A stretch of 7,491 bases of DNA, taken from Planctomycetota bacterium (GTDB taxonomy: Bacteria; Planctomycetota; SZUA-567). The notes beneath the pieces were generated by a model that saw only the letters and a list, made by a program, of their open reading frames with translations, did no database searches and was not told the DNA's origin. Location of the stretch: assembly GCA_031278535.1 (NCBI GenBank), contig JAITKH010000283.1, forward strand, positions 1-7,491. The letters are read 5' to 3'. Shown piece by piece: positions 1-6,394 of the stretch; position 1 is the stretch's first letter; every line of letters begins with the position of its first letter. Position numbers and translations under genes: made by a program.

Positions 1-207
1 GTGAGCAAACGCCGGGAGGAACTTTTCCGCCGCGATTGGAGGAACGAACGGATCATTCCTCTTCTCAAGTCGAGGCAGCAGGAGAAAAACTTCCAGTTCG
101 TGGTCGAATGGTGCGAGGAGTTCGGAGAGGTAATCGCCAAGGAACGGGAGAAGATCAGGCTGGACCGGCTGCAATCCAAGACCAAGGCGTCGGAAAGCGA
201 CCGGTAG
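1..207 (+). CDS. Short hypothetical protein, possibly 5'-truncated by the window edge
   Basis: Reading from the first base gives 68 codons ending in TAG at 205-207. A GTG sits exactly at position 1, but no upstream sequence is available to test it for a ribosome binding site. It may be the true start or an internal valine of a longer protein. The product is very hydrophilic and mostly charged (many Arg, Lys and Glu), with a WCEEFGEVIAKEREK stretch that looks like an amphipathic helix. It has no membrane segment, signal peptide or motif that I recognise. An intrinsic terminator begins 32 nt after the stop, which supports a real gene ending here. No function can be assigned. Confidence 0.5.
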   Translation: MSKRREELFRRDWRNERIIPLLKSRQQEKNFQFVVEWCEEFGEVIAKEREKIRLDRLQSKTKASESDR

Positions 208-239
208 CGGACCAGAAAGAGTTTTTCGGGAAGAATCGG

Positions 240-269
240 GAGGAATTCCAGCCGGGGTTCCTCTTTTTT
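240..269 (+). terminator. Intrinsic (Rho-independent) terminator after the short ORF
   Basis: GAGGAA (240-245) pairs perfectly with TTCCTC (258-263) across a 12-nt loop and is followed directly by six T (264-269). The layout is typical of an intrinsic terminator on the plus strand. It lies 32 nt after the stop at 207 and upstream of the next promoter, so it separates the short ORF from the TonB-family gene. Confidence 0.8.
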
Positions 270-271
270 CG

Positions 272-300
272 CCGATTTTCGTTTCCGCCCGCCGAATCGG
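272..300. repeat. Short inverted repeat in the intergenic gap
   Basis: CCGATT (272-277) and AATCGG (295-300) form a perfect 6-bp inverted repeat around a 17-nt loop, just after the terminator and upstream of the TonB-family promoter. There is no T-tract on either side that would make it a good terminator. It could be a weak operator or chance; no role is assigned. Confidence 0.25.
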
Positions 301-335
301 AAAAACGGGAAAGGACGCAAACGACATTTTCCCTT

Positions 336-363
336 TTTGCATACGGGAAGTGGACGGTATAAT
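336..363 (+). promoter_or_regulatory. Sigma70-type promoter for the TonB-family gene
   Basis: A perfect TATAAT lies at 358-363. The best candidate -35 is poor: TTTGCA at 336-341, 16 bp upstream. The last T of the -10 is only 8 nt before the ATG at 372, so the expected start of transcription (about 370-371) falls practically on the start codon. The bases between -10 and ATG (CGTTTTTC) contain no Shine-Dalgarno sequence. A weak -35 beside a perfect -10 may mean activator dependence, which is inference. Confidence 0.6.
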
Positions 364-371
364 CGTTTTTC

Positions 372-1814
372 ATGGCAAAATTGGAGAGGTTGCGCACAAA
401 CGGCAACATTCCTGAGCAACAGCACGACTCATTCCTGCTGGCATTGTTGATTGCCACCCTTCTGAATTTCCTCTTGTTCAGCGTCCAGGCGGCATGGCCT
501 GGAATCTCCAGATTTCTGCGCCTCCTCATTCCCCCTCAAGCCCGGGAGGAAACACCGGCCCGACCCTTCGTCCTGGTCGATCCTTCCTTTCTGGACGAAG
601 TAACGGAACCGTCCCGGCCCGAAGCGGAATCGATTCGTTCGCAACTCGCCAGCCAACCCGAACCTGCTCCCAATCTGCCGGAGGATCGACCTTTCCAACC
701 GGAAGGAGTGGAGGAATTGCTCTCGCTCCCTCCCGGCAATCCGGGGGAAACCCTCGACGATCAGAACGGTCCGAGCGCACCGGCCGAATTGATCAACCTG
801 GACCAGGCGGAGAACGCGCAGGAACAGGAATATGAAACATCATCGTCAGCCGAACCGGAAGCTGTCCCGTCGGAGGAACAACCGGAAGTTTCGCAGCCGC
901 CCCCCGAACCCCTCCCCCCGCTTGACCAGGAAATGAAGCCGGAACCGCAATCCGAACCCGTTTCTGAACAGGCCCCTGCCCCGGAGTCCCTTTCCAACCA
1001 GACGCCACCGATTCCCGAAGTCCATCCGGAAGGCATCCATGAGAAGGAGGCGGCCATCGGTGCGGCGGAAGAGGCGCCGCAGAAGGAGACAATCGCCGAT
1101 GTCTCGTCCGAACCGCCAGCGGAGGAGGAACCTGTCGCGCCGAATCCCGACGCCCTTGACCTGGCGATGCTTACGGAAACAAACGAACCTTTCCCGGCCC
1201 CCCGCCCTCCGGTTGAATCGCCGGCGCCACTCCGAAAACAGCCGGCCGCAATGCCGGCGCCGCCCTTGAGTCCCGAAGAGATTGCGCCACCAGCGCAACC
1301 CGTTTCTTCATCCGCCGCCAATGGACCAATCCCGCCGGAAAGAATCGCTTCGCCGAATCGCCCAAACCGTCCGTTGCCGACTTTTCGATCAATCGAAGGC
1401 GCCGCCGCGACGCCTGGCGGCGGCTCGGCCGGCGGTGCGCCGCCCCGGCGGAACGACGCAAGCGGCATCAACCTGCTCCGAAGCGGCGACACATTGATGG
1501 AGGTTTTGGCCCATCGCTATGGCGAATACATGAAAAAGATGGCCCGGCAGCTCCAGGCTTCGCTCAATCGCCAGATGGTTCTCTCCCCCTTCGACTATGC
1601 CCGGGGGCAGGTGAAAATCCGTTTCGGCGTCGGGACGGACGGGAATCTGGCCTATCTGACAACCATTTTCCCGCGAGACGGCAACCTCGAACTGGAACGA
1701 GTTCTCTCGGAACGCACGGTGGTGGAAGCCGCACCTTTCGATCCCTTCCCGCCGGAGATGCTCAAGGACGCCGAACTCTTCCAGAATCTGACCGTTGTTG
1801 TCAATCTCTATTGA
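372..1814 (+). CDS. TonB-family energy-transducer-like protein with a long Pro/Glu-rich spacer
   Basis: The 480-residue product has TonB architecture. A short cytoplasmic N-terminus is followed by one hydrophobic segment at about residues 18-42 (LLALLIATLLNFLLF), acting as an uncleaved anchor. Residues ~57-360 are low-complexity, rich in Pro, Glu, Ala and Ser, with a Gly-rich hinge near 349-355. The C-terminal domain is at ~376-480. Its GQVKIRFGVGTDGNL (from 412) and AAPFDPFPPEM (from 454) match the TonB C-terminal pattern, although the usual SSG after the second strand reads PRDG. TonB proteins use the proton motive force through ExbB/ExbD to open outer-membrane transporters. No exbB or exbD lies in the window, so a TolA-like role is also possible. 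No Shine-Dalgarno precedes the ATG and the promoter's -10 lies 8 nt upstream, so translation is probably leaderless. The 3' end overlaps convergent pyruvate kinase by 14 bp. Confidence 0.8.
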   Translation: MAKLERLRTNGNIPEQQHDSFLLALLIATLLNFLLFSVQAAWPGISRFLRLLIPPQAREETPARPFVLVDPSFLDEVTEPSRPEAESIRSQLASQPEPAPNLPEDRPFQPEGVEELLSLPPGNPGETLDDQNGPSAPAELINLDQAENAQEQEYETSSSAEPEAVPSEEQPEVSQPPPEPLPPLDQEMKPEPQSEPVSEQAPAPESLSNQTPPIPEVHPEGIHEKEAAIGAAEEAPQKETIADVSSEPPAEEEPVAPNPDALDLAMLTETNEPFPAPRPPVESPAPLRKQPAAMPAPPLSPEEIAPPAQPVSSSAANGPIPPERIASPNRPNRPLPTFRSIEGAAATPGGGSAGGAPPRRNDASGINLLRSGDTLMEVLAHRYGEYMKKMARQLQASLNRQMVLSPFDYARGQVKIRFGVGTDGNLAYLTTIFPRDGNLELERVLSERTVVEAAPFDPFPPEMLKDAELFQNLTVVVNLY

Positions 1815-3231
1815 CAGTGGCGATCATCAAATCGTCGGCCGATCCCACCTCGCCAAAGCTGCTTCCCGTCACCAGAATCGCCTTGTCGCCCGATTTGGCA
1901 AGGCCGAGCCGGAGAAACTCCCGGCAGGCGGCGATACGGAATTGATCGCGATTGCGGATTTCCGGAGCATGAACCGGGATGACTCCCCAATACAGGTGCA
2001 GGCGCCGGGCCGAATCGGCGTCGGGGGTAAAAGCGACGATGGGAGCGAACGGCCTGGCCTTGGACAGGAACAGGGCGGTGCCGCCGGTTCGGGTGGAAAC
2101 ACCGATCGCCTTGATGCTCAGATCCCTGGAAAGCCGCAAGGCAGCCCGGCCTAAAGCGTCCTGCATGGGATTCTCGGTCGAGATGTCGCTGACCCAATTC
2201 CAATTCGCCGGGTGCTTCCTGAGATATTGTTCCGTCTCCTCGGCGATTGAGGACATCATTCGCACCGTTCCCACCGGATCGCAGCCGGCGGCGGTCTCGC
2301 CCGAAAGCATGACGGCATCGCTGCCGTCAACAATGGCGTTGGCCACGTCAGAGACTTCGGCCCGGGTGGGAATGGCATTGAAGGTCATGGACTCGAGCAT
2401 CTGGGTGGCGGTAATGACATACCGGTCGTGGGAGTTGGCAAGCCGGATCAGATATTTCTGCAGCACGGGAACACGCTGAATGGGCATTTCGATTCCCAAA
2501 TCCCCCCTGGCCACCATGATGCCGTCGGAACTTCTGACGATTTCCTCTATCCTGTCGATGGCTTCCGGCTTTTCGATCTTGGCAATGACCCGGGCCGGCG
2601 AACCGGCATAGGAAAGGGTCTGGCGCACCGGCCGCAGATCCTCGGGCGCCCGAATAAAAGAAAGGGCGACAAAGTCGACGCCCAGCGAAATTCCCAATCG
2701 AAGATCGTCCATGTCCTTGGACGTGACCGACGGAGCCGACACCGCCACTCCGGGAAGATTCATGCCCTTGTGATCCTTGAGCACGCCGCCTCGCGTCACC
2801 TTCGCCCGGATTTTCCTCTCGCCGTCGCTTTCCAGCGCCTCAAGCTCAATTTTGCCGTCATCCAGGAGAATCCGATCCCCCGGCCTGACATCCCTGGGGA
2901 GAAACTCATACTGCGTTTGAAAACTTTCCGCCGTCCCTTCCACCTCATCGGTGACGATAAGCGTCTCCCCGCCCTGTTCCAGTTCAACCCCGCCGTTCCG
3001 CATCCGCCCTACCCTGACCTTGGGGCCGCACAAGTCTTGAAGAATGGCGACATTCCGTTCCAAACCCTTGGCGGCCTGCCGGATGCGCTCGACCGTATTA
3101 CGGTGCGATTCATGCGAACCATGGGAAAAATTGAGTCGGAAAACGTTAACTCCGGCTTGGAGCAGGAGGGAAAGCATTTCCGGCGAGTTGCTGGCCGGAC
3201 CGATAGTGGCAACAATCTTCGTATAGCGCAT
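1801..3231 (-). CDS. pyk: Pyruvate kinase
   Basis: Pyruvate kinase converts phosphoenolpyruvate and ADP to pyruvate and ATP, the last step of glycolysis, in the cytoplasm. The 476-residue product is of normal length. It opens with the canonical TKIVATIGPAS and has FRLNFSHG (R32, N34, S36), the active-site signature VIAKIEKPEAI (catalytic K218, metal ligand E220), ARGDLGIEMP (metal ligand D244) and ITATQMLESM (T276). The C-terminal domain (~355-476) keeps the GVSTRTGGTA effector-site-like loop. Residues L67 and K71 in QDLCGPKVRVG are typical of K+-independent enzymes. I chose the ATG at 3231 because GAGGAG (3243-3238) sits 6 nt upstream and family members begin at this point; an in-frame ATG at 3255 lacks such a site. 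It is last in a minus-strand run, 30 nt after the membrane-protein gene. No terminator is visible at its end. Confidence 0.97.
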   Translation of the reverse strand: MRYTKIVATIGPASNSPEMLSLLLQAGVNVFRLNFSHGSHESHRNTVERIRQAAKGLERNVAILQDLCGPKVRVGRMRNGGVELEQGGETLIVTDEVEGTAESFQTQYEFLPRDVRPGDRILLDDGKIELEALESDGERKIRAKVTRGGVLKDHKGMNLPGVAVSAPSVTSKDMDDLRLGISLGVDFVALSFIRAPEDLRPVRQTLSYAGSPARVIAKIEKPEAIDRIEEIVRSSDGIMVARGDLGIEMPIQRVPVLQKYLIRLANSHDRYVITATQMLESMTFNAIPTRAEVSDVANAIVDGSDAVMLSGETAAGCDPVGTVRMMSSIAEETEQYLRKHPANWNWVSDISTENPMQDALGRAALRLSRDLSIKAIGVSTRTGGTALFLSKARPFAPIVAFTPDADSARRLHLYWGVIPVHAPEIRNRDQFRIAACREFLRLGLAKSGDKAILVTGSSFGEVGSADDLMIATVNRD

Positions 3232-3261
3232 ACCTGTCTCCTCGACACCGGACATGGGAGA

Positions 3262-4983
3262 CTATTCTGGACTTTCCAAAACCATTTTCAAGATGATTCC
3301 GCCTGTTTCCCCGCCATCGCGCAGAAAAAGCCGGCCGCGGGAAACAGCGTCCAGAATCGGTCCGGCCAAATCGAACCGCTCCAGAATCGATTTTCGCCAG
3401 GGGAACCACCGATCCGGCAGAGTCTCCAGCCTGTCCCGGCACAGGTTGAGAAATCCCATCCGCAAGGCCGGGGAAATTTTCCAGACAGCGGCGAGGACAG
3501 TTTCCCCTTCCCCGGATTCCGGAAGCGCACAGTCGCCAACGGCATCCGCCTCCCCATCCGGCAGGCCGGCAGGATCGCTCGCCAGCCAGGCGGCCGATCC
3601 ATCCAGCAGGGGAAGACGCCAGGATGGCCGGATGGAATTGACGGCGATGGGTGGCAGGACAACGCCCCCATGCAGAATTTCCCCATCAATCCGCCGATCA
3701 AAAGACACGGCCTTCCGTAACAACGACAGGGGATGGAATGCGTCCGTACCGGGAAGATTGGAGAACAGATCGGCCAAGGCGGCATCAAAAACTCGACTCG
3801 CCTCCCCGGCTTTGATCGTCTCCCGCCAGCGCCAACTGAAACCAACCACCGGAAAAGGCGGTACTCCGGCCAGTTCAAGGGCAACCGGAGCGACAACAGA
3901 CAGGCGGAAACAATCGTCCGCCTGATCCAGCCAGAGATCGACAAGATTCGCGGCCGGTTCTATTTCCGGGCGATTCATTTGCTCCCGCCGCACTTTCCCG
4001 CCCAGAATCTCCCGCCAAGCCTTAAGACGATCGCGGGCAATTCTGGCAGCGACGAAAATATCCTTGCCAGGCTGCGGAATCGGAAGCGGCGCCGCTCCCT
4101 CGGCATCGGGGGGGGAATGAAAATATCCCTCAATTTTCCAGCCAGAAACAGTCGGGGAGAAAAAAAGGCGGTGCCGAACCGGACTCGCGGGCTCGGCCGG
4201 GATAATCGGCTCGGGCGCCATTTCTCCAATTCCATGGGCAAGGGGATTGAATAACGGCGGACCGCCGGGCGGGAGCGCCTCCAGCCGAGCGGCGGACATC
4301 CCGGCTTCACCGAGCCAAACCAGAGCAAGGCGGGCGCCGTTTCTTTCCGGCGTCTCGTCAAACGGCGAAGAGGAAGAGCCGCTTTCGGAAACAAATGTCT
4401 CCACCACATCCCGGGAAGTACTGACAATCAGCCAGTAGTCGGCGGCGGCGAAAAAAAATTCTTCGCCGGAGGCGGTGAGGAAAGACGCGGCGATATTCCC
4501 GTTGCCGAACATCCGCCAAACCAGGTGCGCAAAAGCGGAACGGACTATCAGAAAATGGGCCGGCGATTGGACCGGCGCATCCGGGCAATCGGTCTCCCCA
4601 AGAACCGCCGAGACCGGCCAGAGAAACGGCAGGGCCTGGGCAAGATCGCCGGCCCGGCGGATATAGTCCACCACATCGGGAGCGAACCAAGTCTCCGGCA
4701 TCTCCGATTCGCGGAAAATCCTCTCTGCCGCCTCGAGCAATCTGGCAAGGGCGGGATTTTCCAGCGCCCGCCCGGTCAAATCCCCGGGGCGATACGCTTC
4801 AACAGCCCAACGCGTCCCAGTCGGGAGCCTGCGCCATACGGAAGCGGCTGGATTCCAGTCGGAGAAAAGCCAATACATTCCGATTCCGGCGGCGATAACG
4901 AAAATCATGACAAGACAACCGCGCCGTACACGCCGCAAACGAATCCCCGGTTTCCGGGGAACGGACAGTTCGGCGTCGGACAT
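3262..4983 (-). CDS. Single-pass membrane protein of unknown function
   Basis: The 573-residue product is not a family I recognise. The N-terminus has a basic stretch (RKPGIRLRRVRRG) followed by one hydrophobic segment at about residues 23-40 (CLVMIFVIAAGIGMYWLF). This predicts a cytoplasmic N-terminus and a large (~530 residues) extracytoplasmic domain, with no lipobox. The exported part looks globular. It has hydrophobic strand-like pieces such as YWLIVSTSRDVVETF and ALVWLGEAGMSAARL, loosely like exported proteins of the DUF3352 type, but I cannot confirm that. Two ATGs (4989 and 4983) follow a GGGAG; the second has 9-nt spacing against 3 nt for the first, so 4983 is preferred. It lies 36 nt after the PfkB-family gene and 30 nt before pyk, so it is very probably co-transcribed with both. 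A periplasmic sensing or assembly role would be a guess. Confidence 0.8.
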   Translation of the reverse strand: MSDAELSVPRKPGIRLRRVRRGCLVMIFVIAAGIGMYWLFSDWNPAASVWRRLPTGTRWAVEAYRPGDLTGRALENPALARLLEAAERIFRESEMPETWFAPDVVDYIRRAGDLAQALPFLWPVSAVLGETDCPDAPVQSPAHFLIVRSAFAHLVWRMFGNGNIAASFLTASGEEFFFAAADYWLIVSTSRDVVETFVSESGSSSSPFDETPERNGARLALVWLGEAGMSAARLEALPPGGPPLFNPLAHGIGEMAPEPIIPAEPASPVRHRLFFSPTVSGWKIEGYFHSPPDAEGAAPLPIPQPGKDIFVAARIARDRLKAWREILGGKVRREQMNRPEIEPAANLVDLWLDQADDCFRLSVVAPVALELAGVPPFPVVGFSWRWRETIKAGEASRVFDAALADLFSNLPGTDAFHPLSLLRKAVSFDRRIDGEILHGGVVLPPIAVNSIRPSWRLPLLDGSAAWLASDPAGLPDGEADAVGDCALPESGEGETVLAAVWKISPALRMGFLNLCRDRLETLPDRWFPWRKSILERFDLAGPILDAVSRGRLFLRDGGETGGIILKMVLESPE

Positions 4984-5019
4984 ACTCATTGGCTCCCGTC
5001 GGGACTTGTCTGGACCGGT

Positions 5020-5961
5020 TCAGAAACGTTCGGCCGAATCGACAAGAAACGTTTTCAACTCCGCCAAGGTCGGCGCTCCCGCCTGGGCTCCTGGCTTCAG
5101 GGTCTTGAGCGCGGCGGCGGCGGATGCCCGGCGGATGCGCTCCGCCGGACTCCAACCGAGAACCAATCCGGCGGCATACGCGCCGTGGAAGACATCGCCG
5201 CAGCCGGTACTGTCCACCACCTCTCCGGCCGAGAAACAGGGTTGATGCGAAACCTCGCCGGGATTTTTGCCCAAGGCAAACCAGGAGCCGCGCTCGCTGT
5301 CGGTTACACAGGCCAGGGATCGTCCCGGCCGAGCGGCAAGGTCGGAAACCGCCTCTTCGGGTGGAACCGACGGTTTGCCAAGCACCCGCCGGGCGTGTTC
5401 CAGCGGCAGAATCAGGTGATCCGTCAAATCCATAAGTTCGGCCGAGCGCGGCGTGTCTCGTTCAAAATCGCCAACAACCGGCCGCCCGGCCCGGCGCGCC
5501 GTTTCCGCCATCCCGACAATGTCGGCGGCAAAGACATGATCGACAAAAAGGCAGCCGGCCTCCGCGGCCAGCCGCAATTCGGCCGCCCCGATTCGCGGCG
5601 GCAGCGTCCTGTCATTTCTCCAGATGATCGAACGGTCGCCGGTGGAATGATCGACAATGATGAGCGAGTGGAAAGGTTCGGCTCCGGTCTGGAATCCGTC
5701 TTCGAGGAGATTGATTCCTTCGGCCGTCAGGCGATTGCGGGTGAAAGACGAAAGTTCGCCGTCACCCAAGGTAATCAGGTACGAACATTTGGCGCCCAAT
5801 CTGGACGCCGCCACCAGTGCGCTCCCGGTAAGGCCGCCGCATTGCCGGATCAGCGACAAAAGAGGTTGTTTCATGTTTGCTTTGGGAAAGCATGCAACTG
5901 TCAGTAGATCGTCAATGGTGGCAACGCCCAGCCCCAGAATGTCTGCGGCTCGATCGGCCAT
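5020..5961 (-). CDS. PfkB/ribokinase-family carbohydrate kinase
   Basis: The 313-residue product is an ATP-dependent sugar or nucleoside kinase of the PfkB family. ADILGLGVATIDDLL (from residue 5) is the first strand with the substrate-binding Asp. CGGLTGSALVAASRLG (41-56) is the N-terminal signature, with Ser47 where Asn is usual. VVDSTGCGDVFHGAYAAGL (248-266) is the C-terminal signature, with the anion-hole glycines and catalytic base D256; GCGD replaces the usual GAGD. The substrate cannot be read from sequence. Fructose 6-phosphate is conceivable given the neighbouring pyruvate kinase, but ribose, fructose or ketodeoxygluconate are equally possible. I chose the ATG at 5961 because the family starts there and it follows the upstream ORF by 13 nt. 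A longer form from ATG 6006 (or TTG 6009) has a good GAGG upstream but would overlap the preceding ORF by 32 nt. Confidence 0.9.
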   Translation of the reverse strand: MADRAADILGLGVATIDDLLTVACFPKANMKQPLLSLIRQCGGLTGSALVAASRLGAKCSYLITLGDGELSSFTRNRLTAEGINLLEDGFQTGAEPFHSLIIVDHSTGDRSIIWRNDRTLPPRIGAAELRLAAEAGCLFVDHVFAADIVGMAETARRAGRPVVGDFERDTPRSAELMDLTDHLILPLEHARRVLGKPSVPPEEAVSDLAARPGRSLACVTDSERGSWFALGKNPGEVSHQPCFSAGEVVDSTGCGDVFHGAYAAGLVLGWSPAERIRRASAAAALKTLKPGAQAGAPTLAELKTFLVDSAERF

Positions 5962-5974
5962 ATGCGTTTCCGTT

Positions 5975-6238
5975 TTAGAACAATGCCCCGACGCCGCCAG
6001 AGGCATCAATTTCCTCGCTTATCAATTCCACTTCACCCATCATCTTGAAAATCGACTTGGCGGAATAGAGGCCGGCGTCGACATTCTGGCGGATTTTCCC
6101 CAATTCCGCCACATCGCCGCCACCCCGAAAAACCCTTCCGCCACTGCCCTGCCCCGATTTTTCCCCCGCAATCCCGGCATCGCGAGCTGTTGCGGCTCCG
6201 ACGCCCATCATGGCGACATGCCAAGGACGTATCACCAT
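5975..6238 (-). CDS. Small hypothetical protein between mraZ and the kinase gene
   Basis: This 87-codon ORF starts at ATG 6238, just after a purine-rich GGGGGAGGGAAG that contains a Shine-Dalgarno core, and ends with TAA 13 nt before the preferred kinase start. The N-terminal half is Gly/Ala-rich and probably disordered. The C-terminal half (from about residue 42: VAELGKIRQNVDAGLYSAK, continuing KMMGEVELISEEID) is predicted helical and looks like real protein. There is no signal peptide or membrane segment, and I recognise no family. Without it, a gap of over 400 nt would lie between mraZ and the kinase. The good ribosome binding site, tight spacing to the next gene and protein-like C-terminus favour a real gene; its small size and low-complexity start keep confidence moderate. 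Confidence 0.5.
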   Translation of the reverse strand: MVIRPWHVAMMGVGAATARDAGIAGEKSGQGSGGRVFRGGGDVAELGKIRQNVDAGLYSAKSIFKMMGEVELISEEIDASGGVGALF

Positions 6239-6297
6239 CTTCCCTCTCCCCCGCGCCCCGATTCGTCACGCCCGATTCAGCGCCGCGACGGCAACCA

Positions 6298-6330
6298 CCG
6301 GTTTTCCCCAAAACCGGAGGCCGCCGCCTC
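6298..6330 (-). other. Two adjacent perfect hairpins in the mraZ-small ORF gap
   Basis: In minus-strand RNA, GAGGC-GGCG-GCCTC (6330-6317) is followed at once by CCGGTTTT-GGGG-AAAACCGG (6317-6298). The second has a perfect 8-bp stem with a 4-nt loop. No T-tract follows, so it is not an intrinsic terminator. It could be an mRNA processing or stability element between mraZ and the downstream genes, or an operator with dyad symmetry. Confidence 0.5.
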
Positions 6331-6339
6331 GGCGCCCTT

Positions 6340-6374
6340 CCCCATTTCCGGGACTCCCCGTTTCCCCTTTCCCC
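6340..6374 (-). other. G-tract cluster, possible RNA/DNA quadruplex
   Basis: The minus strand carries four GGGG runs (6374-6371, 6367-6364, 6359-6356, 6343-6340) separated by 3, 4 and 12 nt, directly after the mraZ stop. The last loop is longer than the usual 7-nt limit for strict G-quadruplex motifs. Together with the hairpins at 6298-6330 it fills the 156 nt between mraZ and the next ORF. Confidence 0.35.
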
Positions 6375-6394
6375 GCTCAGCGCGTCGTCCGCGC

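Noticed and set aside
761..1492. Minus-strand open frame (243 codons) inside the TonB-family gene
   Set aside because: It is the mirror of the Pro/Glu-rich spacer, giving a Gly/Ser-rich artefact.
3232..3255. Upstream ATG at 3255 as the pyruvate kinase start
   Set aside because: It lacks a Shine-Dalgarno and adds eight residues before the conserved N-terminus, whereas GAGGAG sits 6 nt before the ATG at 3231.
2428..3720. Long plus-strand open frame (430 codons) opposite pyruvate kinase and the membrane-protein gene
   Set aside because: It is antisense to a certain pyruvate kinase gene, crosses a gene boundary and encodes a low-complexity, Pro/Arg-rich product. Such frames arise from GC-biased third positions.
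4525..5907. Long plus-strand open frame (460 codons) opposite the PfkB kinase and membrane-protein genes
   Set aside because: It is complementary to two well-supported genes and its Arg/Gly-rich translation shows no motif.
5975..6110. Faint resemblance of the small ORF's C-terminal helix to C-terminal helices of flagellar axial proteins
   Set aside because: Only a loose pattern of helix-forming residues matches; the characteristic motifs are absent and there are no flagellar genes nearby.
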